Positions 1 through 4,612 of a stretch of DNA of 7,546 nt are shown one piece after another (the first letter of the stretch is position 1; each line of letters starts with the position of its first letter). The position numbers and the translations under genes are program-made. Source of the stretch: CAZNQW01 sp964575225 (GTDB lineage: Bacteria > Chloroflexota > Anaerolineae > JAAYZQ01). Location of the stretch: positions 1 to 7,546 of the forward strand of contig CAZNQW010000192.1 of the NCBI GenBank assembly GCA_964575225.1, in the 5' to 3' direction. The notes beneath the pieces were generated by a model. The model saw only the letters and a list, made by a program, of their open reading frames with translations, ran no database searches and was not told the DNA's origin.

Positions 1-1
1 A

Positions 2-1339
2 GCGAACGTCGCCCCTGGCCCCGAGGGGCTTCCTCTGATCGGCAGCATCGGTACCTTGCGTGCGAAAGGGCCATTCGATTTCTGGTTCGATCTGTGGCAA
101 GAGTATGGCGACGTTGCCCGTGCTCAGATGGGACCCCAGATCCTGATGCAGTTTGTCCGCCCAGAGCACGTCCAGTACATCCTGGTCAAGAACAAGGACA
201 ACTATGTAAAAGGGCTGAGCCACGAGACGTTGCGAATTCCGCTGGGAACTGGCATTCTGACCGCCGAAGGGGAACTCTGGCGGCGGCAACGGCGTCTCAT
301 GTCGCCGACGTACACCCCCAATGCCGTGCAGCGTTTTTCGGGAATCATGCTCGATGCCACGGCCAAGATGCTGGCCCGCTGGCGAGAGACTCCGGCCGAC
401 AGCCCGGTGGCCATCAACCTGGAGATGATGCGGCTGACCATGAGCGTCATCTCCCGATCGATCTTTACGGTCGACATTGGGGAGGATTTTGCCGAGGCGG
501 GCCAGGCATTGACCCAAATCCTGGACTTTGCCAGCCAACGGTCCATTTCGCTGGTCACCCTTCCCCTATCGGTGCCCACGCCCGGCAATCGGCGGTTGAA
601 CCGGGCCTTGGCGACGATTGACGAGTTCCTGTATGGGATCATCGCTCAGCGGCGCCAAAAGCCACCCGGTGACGACCTGTTGTCCCTGCTGATGGAGATG
701 CGCGACGAGGAGACGGGCCAGGGAATGAGTGCAAAGCAGCTGCGGGACGAGGTGCTGATCACCTTTTTTGCCGGCCACGAGACCACGGCCCAGTTGTTAA
801 CCTGGGTTTGGTATCTATTGTCCGAGCACCCCGAGGTGGAAGAGCGGTTTCACGCCGAATTGGAGGAAAAACTCGGAGGGCGTACCCCGCAGGCGAACGA
901 TGTAGAGGGACTTTTCTACCTGCGCATGATCATGGATGAAACCCTGCGCCTCTACTCACCGGTAGCCATCATGGCCCGCGACGCCGTGGAGGACGACGAG
1001 GTGGGAGGGTATGCGGTTCCTGCAGGCACCATCGTGACCCTGTCGCCCTATATGACCCACCGGCATCCCGAGTTCTGGGAGCGACCCTTGGAATTCTACC
1101 CTGACCACTTTGCGCCTGAACAGGTCGAGATCCGGCCTCGCTATGCCTATTACCCCTTTGGTGCCGGACAAAGGACCTGCCTGGGCAGGCATCTCGCCCT
1201 CCTAGAAGGTGCCCTCGTGCTGGCTGAGGTTGGGCAGCGGTACCGGCCCAAGTTGGTGCCAGGTCAGGAGATCAAACCCCATTGGTCAGGTACACTGCGA
1301 CCCGACAAGGCCGTAATGATGGTTTTGAAGGAGCGTTGA
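2..1339 (+). CDS. Cytochrome P450 (5' end outside window)
   Basis: Heme-thiolate monooxygenase. The frame is open to the left window edge: codons from position 2 read through a Pro-Gly-Pro-x-Gly-Leu-Pro-Leu-Ile-Gly hinge typical of P450 N-termini, so the TTG at 56 is not the real start and probably only a short N-terminal piece is missing. Counting from the TTG at 56, the I-helix oxygen-activation motif AGHETT is at residues 239-244, the K-helix ExxR is Glu295/Arg298, and the heme-binding loop FGAGQRTCLG carries the axial Cys375. The 445 visible codons match a soluble bacterial P450 of about 450-460 residues. The meander motif reads FYPDHF with His351 where Arg is commoner; this variation is known in other P450s. 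Substrate and redox partners cannot be told; no ferredoxin or reductase gene is visible. It is probably the upstream member of the operon with the membrane proteins and SDR that follow. Confidence 0.96.
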   Translation, partial: ANVAPGPEGLPLIGSIGTLRAKGPFDFWFDLWQEYGDVARAQMGPQILMQFVRPEHVQYILVKNKDNYVKGLSHETLRIPLGTGILTAEGELWRRQRRLMSPTYTPNAVQRFSGIMLDATAKMLARWRETPADSPVAINLEMMRLTMSVISRSIFTVDIGEDFAEAGQALTQILDFASQRSISLVTLPLSVPTPGNRRLNRALATIDEFLYGIIAQRRQKPPGDDLLSLLMEMRDEETGQGMSAKQLRDEVLITFFAGHETTAQLLTWVWYLLSEHPEVEERFHAELEEKLGGRTPQANDVEGLFYLRMIMDETLRLYSPVAIMARDAVEDDEVGGYAVPAGTIVTLSPYMTHRHPEFWERPLEFYPDHFAPEQVEIRPRYAYYPFGAGQRTCLGRHLALLEGALVLAEVGQRYRPKLVPGQEIKPHWSGTLRPDKAVMMVLKER

Positions 1340-1405
1340 CGAGTTGCAGCAGGAGCTTGAGCGCAATCCCTCAATCGTACCCAGCGGGCCAGGAGTGAGC
1401 CTGTC

Positions 1406-1972
1406 ATGAACAAGCGGATTTCCAATTGGCTGCGCCGGGTGTCGACGGGCTGGGTAGTCCTGGCGGCGCTTGTCATCTTTCTGCTCTTCACCGCCCTGGT
1501 ACTGCCTCAACAGGCCCGCAAGGCTGCGCAAGAGACCGGCAGCGCCGATTCGCCGGACACATCCTTCTTTTACGCCCCTGATGATCTGTACCGCATGGCT
1601 GAGGCCTATGGCGAGCCGGGACGACAGGCCTACATCCGGGCGCGCTTTACCTTTGACCTGGTCTGGCCGCTGGTCTACACGCTCTTTTTGGCGACAGCCA
1701 TCTCGTGGGTCTTTGGCCGGGCATTCGCGCCGGCCAGTCGCTGGCAGCGCGCCAACCTGGCTCCCGTGTTGGGCGCCCTCTTTGACTATCTGGAGAATCT
1801 GTCTACGTCGCTGGTTATGATGCGCTACCCGGCCCGGACGGCCGTGGTGGACCTACTGGCGCCCCTGTTCACGGCGCTCAAGTGGGGCTTTCTCGCAGCG
1901 AGTTTTCTCCTGCTTTTCGCTGGCATCGTGGTGGCGGTCTGGCGCTGGATCAAACGCAAAGCCCAGGCCTGA
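1406..1972 (+). CDS. Unrecognised membrane protein, about four TM segments (188 aa)
   Basis: I do not recognise a named family. The ATG at 1406 is preceded by AGGAG at 1391-1395, a 10-base spacing. Hydrophobic segments lie at residues about 16-33, 84-104, 117-139 and 155-179. A polar stretch of about 45 residues (37-81) between the first two includes an aromatic/acidic segment (YAPDDLYRMAEAYG). Charged or aromatic residues within or beside the membrane segments look functional rather than random: FTFDLVWPLVY (81-91) and LFDYLENLS (125-133). The C-terminus is basic (WRWIKRKAQA), which would favour a cytoplasmic end. It lies 66 bases after the P450 and 37 bases before another membrane protein, so co-expression is likely. 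It could be a subunit, a membrane anchor or a lipid-handling enzyme; the sequence does not decide. Confidence 0.85.
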   Translation: MNKRISNWLRRVSTGWVVLAALVIFLLFTALVLPQQARKAAQETGSADSPDTSFFYAPDDLYRMAEAYGEPGRQAYIRARFTFDLVWPLVYTLFLATAISWVFGRAFAPASRWQRANLAPVLGALFDYLENLSTSLVMMRYPARTAVVDLLAPLFTALKWGFLAASFLLLFAGIVVAVWRWIKRKAQA

Positions 1973-2009
1973 AGGTCAGTCTTGGGCGAAGGACGGTACA
2001 GGCAGAAAC

Positions 2010-2555
2010 ATGCACCGGCTAAAACGAACGTTGGCTGGGATTGTGCTATTGGGTGGCGCGGCCGTGCTGGTCAGCTATGCCTACAGCCTGAGCTTGGCTC
2101 CCGCCGCCCAGGCATCGCTGTGGGGCGGTGTGCGGGCGAGGTTGCTGCCAGTCTATGTCCCTTCGATGGCTTTGGCTATGGCTGGATACTTTGCCTTCAC
2201 CTACTTTCTGCTCTTCCCCGCCAACCCGGACAGGCTGCGGGTGGCTAACCGCTTTGGCTACGGCTTGTTTCATGGCTTGTACCTGATGATCCTGCTCCCC
2301 TCGGCCCTATGGCTGCCGCTTACGTCGGCCATGGTCCAGCAGCCAAGCGGAACGCTGTGGTTTCTGATCCGGCTGGTGCTGGCCCTGGTGGGCGTGGCTT
2401 CGATCGGGCTGCTGCTGGCGCTTCTGGGTCTGCAGCCCCGCCAGCCGGCCCGAGTCTACTGGCTGGCCGTAGCCGGCAGCGTGGCCTTTTCCTTTCAGAC
2501 GGCCGTATTGGACCTGTTTGTCTGGACGGCCCTTTTCCCAGTGGGAGTTGGTTGA
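2010..2555 (+). CDS. Unrecognised membrane protein, about five TM segments (181 aa)
   Basis: I do not recognise a named family. The start is the ATG at 2010. The nearest purine-rich site, AAGGA at 1989-1993, is rather far upstream (16 bases), so initiation may depend partly on the preceding gene. Hydrophobic segments lie at residues about 8-29, 47-69, 84-104, 116-139 and 150-175; the N-terminus is basic (HRLKR). Polar or aromatic features in the membrane region include FGYGLFHGLY (82-91) and Asp168 in the last segment. The stop at 2553-2555 is three bases before the SDR start, implying translational coupling. It shows no clear similarity to the preceding membrane protein, so the pair is not an obvious tandem duplication. 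Function is unknown; context ties it to the P450/SDR pair. Confidence 0.83.
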   Translation: MHRLKRTLAGIVLLGGAAVLVSYAYSLSLAPAAQASLWGGVRARLLPVYVPSMALAMAGYFAFTYFLLFPANPDRLRVANRFGYGLFHGLYLMILLPSALWLPLTSAMVQQPSGTLWFLIRLVLALVGVASIGLLLALLGLQPRQPARVYWLAVAGSVAFSFQTAVLDLFVWTALFPVGVG

Positions 2556-2558
2556 ACT

Positions 2559-3371
2559 ATGAACCTGGATAACAAACGCTTGATCCTGACCGGCGCTTCG
2601 TCGGGTATTGGCCGGGCCCTGCTTCAGGAACTATCCCAGAGGCCGGTTCAGATCGTCGCAGTAGGGAGAGACGAAATCCGACTCAGGGATTCAGTAGAAG
2701 CAGCGGGTGCAGCCCAGGCCAGAATCCTGCCTTTTCCCTGCGACTTGGCGCGGCAAGAAAAAGTCGATCGGCTCTTTGCCTATGCCGTCGAGCAGATGGG
2801 CGGGATCGACCTGTTTTTCGCCAACGCGGGCTTTGCCTACTGGGAGCGGATGGGGGCGCCAGATTGGGGGCGCGTCGAGGCTATCTTTCAGACCAACGTC
2901 TTTTCCACGATTTACGCCGCCCAAAAGATGCAGGCCCTGTTCCCAGAGAGCGAGTATCGGGTAGTGATCACATCCTCGGTGCTGGGCCGGATCGGCCTGG
3001 AGGGCTATGGGCTCTATTCTTCAACCAAAGCCGCGCTGGATCGATTCGCCGAGGTGTACCGGCTTGAACGCGACAATCGGGGGCAGCTGGTCTTGGTCTA
3101 CCCATTGGCCGTCCGCAGCGGCTTTTTCCAGGCAGCTGGCGGCGCTCCGGTACCCTGGCTCTCCCAATCGCCAGAGGCCGCAGCGCGGGCCATGCTTCGC
3201 GGCATTGAGAAGGACCAGGAGACGATCTACACTTCCTGGATTCTGCGACCCCTATTGCTTGTGAACCACCTGTTGCCCTTTGCCCGGCGCTGGTACCAAA
3301 AGCTCGACGGCAGAATCCAGCAGCGGCACTGGGCAACCCAGGCAAAAAGCGAGCCCAACCATGAGCGATAA
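2559..3371 (+). CDS. Short-chain dehydrogenase/reductase (SDR), NAD(P)-dependent
   Basis: Classical SDR of 270 residues with a Rossmann fold. TGASSGIG (11-18) is the dinucleotide-binding loop. Arg37 after the second strand (VGRDE) favours NADP(H). CDL (61-63) contacts adenine. NAG is at 89-91. The catalytic set is Asn113, Ser140, Tyr153 and Lys157 (YSSTK). The usual Pro-Gly after the sixth strand is replaced: the segment reads VYPLAVRSGFF (180-190). A hydrophobic patch near the C-terminus (about 227-241, WILRPLLLVNHLLPF) followed by basic residues could give membrane association. The ATG at 2559 lies three bases after the previous stop, with a GGGAG-like site inside that gene's end. The end overlaps the next start by 11 bases. 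It probably interconverts an alcohol and a carbonyl on the same substrate as the P450 (inference); the actual substrate is not readable. Confidence 0.94.
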   Translation: MNLDNKRLILTGASSGIGRALLQELSQRPVQIVAVGRDEIRLRDSVEAAGAAQARILPFPCDLARQEKVDRLFAYAVEQMGGIDLFFANAGFAYWERMGAPDWGRVEAIFQTNVFSTIYAAQKMQALFPESEYRVVITSSVLGRIGLEGYGLYSSTKAALDRFAEVYRLERDNRGQLVLVYPLAVRSGFFQAAGGAPVPWLSQSPEAAARAMLRGIEKDQETIYTSWILRPLLLVNHLLPFARRWYQKLDGRIQQRHWATQAKSEPNHER

Positions 3372-3702
3372 ACGGGCTTCGGTCTGGATTCTGGGCGACC
3401 AACTGCTGGCCCAGCTCGCCGGGCTCGGCTTCCGCGTGCCCGCTGGCCTGGTCATCGCGACACGGGCCTACGAGTGCTTTGTCGAGGGACAGGGCCTAGC
3501 CCGTCTAATCCGCATAGAACTGGGCCGCAAGCCCTTTGCCTCGATGCGCTGGGAAGAGATCTGGGACGTGGCTGTCCTAGACGAAAAGTGTCATCTATGC
3601 CTTGGGAGCAGCGGGTCGGCCCAAGTAACCCAAAGGGATGATTCGTCCCGAGTGACGATTCTTCACACGGATGTGTATTTTCGGCCAGGACAGCTACTCT
3701 GA
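3361..3702 (+). pseudogene. Truncated PEP/pyruvate-dikinase-like (PPDK_N) N-terminal fragment
   Basis: The ATG at 3361 overlaps the SDR end by 11 bases, the spacing of a real operon gene. Residues about 11-71 resemble the start of the PPDK/PEP-synthase nucleotide-binding domain: a Leu-Ala-x-Leu-Gly-Phe-x-Val-Pro-x-Gly-Leu-Val-Ile-x-Thr-x-Ala-Tyr pattern at about 19-37, then KPFASMRWEEIWDVA at 57-71. After about residue 71 (near base 3575) the resemblance stops. The frame runs through unrelated sequence for about 42 codons into a TGA at 3700. Dikinases of this family need several hundred residues, including an ATP-grasp domain, a phospho-His swivel domain and often a PEP domain; none is present. 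The usual Gly-Gly-Lys near the start appears as Gly-Asp-Gln. The first dozen residues (SVWILGDQLL) also recall the opening of photolyase-related proteins, so a junction there cannot be excluded. Probably non-functional; the short peptide may still be translated. Confidence 0.6.
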
Positions 3703-3746
3703 ACCCTCGAGCTCATCTTTGATCAGATGAAGGTTTTCGGCCAGGA
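3678..3746. repeat. 13-base direct repeat TTTTCGGCCAGGA
   Basis: Two perfect copies of TTTTCGGCCAGGA lie at 3678-3690 and 3734-3746. The first is inside the non-homologous tail of the truncated dikinase-like frame; the second forms the left arm and loop of a hairpin. Direct repeats bracketing a short segment can mark a target duplication or a slippage or recombination event. No mobile gene lies between them. Confidence 0.6.
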
Positions 3747-3830
3747 TAGGCCGAAGAATCCCGCTCTTTAGCTGTCGAATGCGATCGAATGGCGAAATCC
3801 TTCGCCGCCTCCGTTCCTCAGAATGACAGT
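3733..3830. repeat. Dispersed intergenic repeat with hairpins (CTCAGAATGACA core)
   Basis: The segment contains two perfect hairpins: TTCGGCC (3736-3742) with GGCCGAA (3749-3755) around a six-base loop, and GGCGAA (3791-3796) with TTCGCC (3801-3806) around ATCC. TCGAATG occurs twice (3775-3781 and 3785-3791). CTCAGAATGACA (3817-3828), read on the other strand as TGTCATTCTGAG, is the signature of a widespread short intergenic repeat seen in many GC-rich bacterial genomes, often followed by a GAAGGAT-type stretch as here. Read on the minus strand it gives a familiar spurious peptide (CHSEERRRRR). Neither hairpin is followed by a T-run in either direction, so it is not a good intrinsic terminator. 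Confidence 0.6.
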
Positions 3831-3950
3831 CCTCTCCGACAGGCTGCCAGCACGTCAGTCTCCACGACGGATTGTTTGCCGCCAGATTCTTTGGGAGTCC
3901 ACCCATTTGGAATTGTGTGTAACTGTCCTATCTATTGTGGTCCTGGTTGC

Positions 3951-3986
3951 GTATTGGAGAGCGTACTGGACTGTATACTGGACTCG
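3951..3986. repeat. 12-base imperfect tandem repeat, about three copies
   Basis: Three successive 12-base units read GTATTGGAGAGC, GTACTGGACTGT and ATACTGGACTCG. The core TACTGGACT is identical in units two and three (3964-3972 and 3976-3984). The array ends 20 bases before the -35 element of a promoter-like sequence, where activator or repressor sites often lie. It may equally be slippage in non-coding DNA. Confidence 0.5.
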
Positions 3987-3995
3987 ATTGAGAAG

Positions 3996-4024
3996 AGCCA
4001 TCAAATTGACAACAGCCATCAAAT
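3996..4024. repeat. 11-base direct repeat AGCCATCAAAT spaced 18 bases
   Basis: AGCCATCAAAT occurs at 3996-4006 and 4014-4024. The first copy ends on the first base of the -35 element TTGACA and the second lies in the promoter spacer. This is a plausible operator arrangement for a regulator binding two sites on the same strand. No regulator gene is visible nearby, so this is only positional inference. Confidence 0.45.
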
Positions 4025-4034
4025 GGTGTACAAT
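4006..4034 (+). promoter_or_regulatory. Near-consensus sigma-70 type promoter
   Basis: TTGACA at 4006-4011 matches the -35 consensus exactly. TACAAT at 4029-4034 differs from TATAAT at one base, and the spacer is 17 bases. Transcription would begin near 4041 and run into the hydroxy-acid oxidase remnant and the deacylase, leaving a leader of about 570 bases. It may be the promoter now serving the deacylase. Direct repeats overlap it. Confidence 0.5.
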
Positions 4035-4299
4035 GTCCCAGAAGCGTAAAATAGCGTTTCGCGATTCTGGCGGTCATTGGCTATTGGCTTCGGCTGGCCC
4101 GATGCCTCCATCACAGAAGCCCCTGAGACTGATTCAGGGAATCGATCTGCGCGCGTTCCAATCCGGCTTGGTGCTGGTCTACCGCTTGCTCTTATACGAA
4201 CCAATTGGAAGCGAAGACGGCTTCGCCATCACGATAAGGGAGTTGTCGATCGTGCACTATGATCAAATCATCCAACGAGGTATGCAGATCCTCAGGGAT

Positions 4300-4600
4300 G
4301 CCATCGACTACTCTGTGCCGCTTCTCAAGGTACTGCCCGAGATCCGGGCGGCCGTCCCCGAGATGACCATCCCTGTCGATAGCGGATTCAAACGGGGGGC
4401 GGATGTCCTGAAGGCGCTGGCCCTCGGCGCGGATGGGGGTGTGCTTTAGCAGTTTCTTGCTTCTGGCCTTTGTGGCCAACGGTCCCCAGGGTGTGCCGGA
4501 CATGCTAAACATCCTGAGCAAAGAGCGAAAGAGGAAACTGTCCATTACCGGATGCAGGGACATTGCCGGCATTGATTCTTCGATCATCCGATCACTATAA
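4300..4600 (+). pseudogene. FMN-dependent alpha-hydroxy-acid oxidase, C-terminal remnant, frameshifted
   Basis: The conceptual product matches the C-terminal third of the glycolate oxidase/lactate oxidase/lactate 2-monooxygenase family. In the frame of 4300 it reads AIDYSVPLLKVLPEIRAAV, then DSGFKRGADVLKALALGAD (ending 4434), the FMN phosphate-binding region. That frame stops at 4447-4449. A +1 shift at the G-run 4435-4439 continues the family pattern in the frame of 4439: VCF, then FVANGPQGVPDMLNIL, KLSITGCRDIAGID, and a TAA at 4598-4600. The family's Gly-Arg-Pro after the Val-x-x is replaced by Ser-Ser-Phe, a further sign of decay. The N-terminal two thirds are absent. The intact enzyme would oxidise L-2-hydroxy acids with FMN. 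Its end lies 12 bases before the deacylase start, so it was probably the first gene of that operon. Which hydroxy-acid oxidase subtype is not decidable. Confidence 0.8.
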
Positions 4601-4604
4601 GGAG
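4599..4604 (+). promoter_or_regulatory. Ribosome binding site of the deacylase
   Basis: AAGGAG at 4599-4604 is followed by eight bases and the ATG at 4613, which fixes that start. Its first two bases are the last two bases of the TAA ending the oxidase remnant, an arrangement typical of adjacent operon genes. Confidence 0.85.
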
Positions 4605-4612
4605 AGACTCTC

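Larger units (their letters stand above)
3703..4299. other. Gene-free scar region between two truncated genes
   Basis: About 600 bases with no credible protein gene on either strand. Open frames here lack a ribosome binding site and resemble no family I know, and one on the minus strand is simply a translated repeat. The stretch 3901-4020 is about 45% GC by direct count, against about 62% for a sampled P450 line (1021-1080). It holds a dispersed hairpin-rich repeat, short direct and tandem repeats and a strong promoter-like sequence, each listed separately. The right end (about 4180-4299) may contain a badly decayed continuation of the hydroxy-acid oxidase remnant. Confidence 0.65.

Noticed and set aside
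56..58. TTG as start of the P450
   Set aside because: The same frame is open to position 2 and encodes the proline-rich hinge that precedes the P450 core, so the gene begins upstream of the window.
1106..1108. His in place of Arg in the P450 PERF-like motif as an inactivating change
   Set aside because: His at this place is known in active P450s of other families, and all other key residues are intact.
1329..1409. Short open frame after the P450 stop (DELQQELERNPS...) ending at a TGA that overlaps the next ATG
   Set aside because: It has no start codon or ribosome binding site, and the P450 already ends at a normal family length. It is probably chance, though a frameshifted C-terminal tail cannot be fully excluded.
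3736..3755. Hairpin TTCGGCC/GGCCGAA as an intrinsic terminator of the left operon
   Set aside because: The stem is followed by GAATCCCGC on the + strand and AAAACC on the other, with no T-run on either side. It fits better as part of the repeat.
3694..3906. Minus-strand frame of 70 residues
   Set aside because: It is the translation of the dispersed repeat (CHSEERRRRR type), not a gene.
4033..4035. ATG inside the -10 region as a gene start
   Set aside because: It has no ribosome binding site and overlaps the promoter, and the predicted peptide resembles nothing until the oxidase remnant.
3823..4299. Open frame from 3823 as a 208-residue protein
   Set aside because: Only its last part (from about 4300) resembles a family, and that is a remnant oxidase. 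The earlier part has no ribosome binding site and runs through tandem repeats and a promoter.
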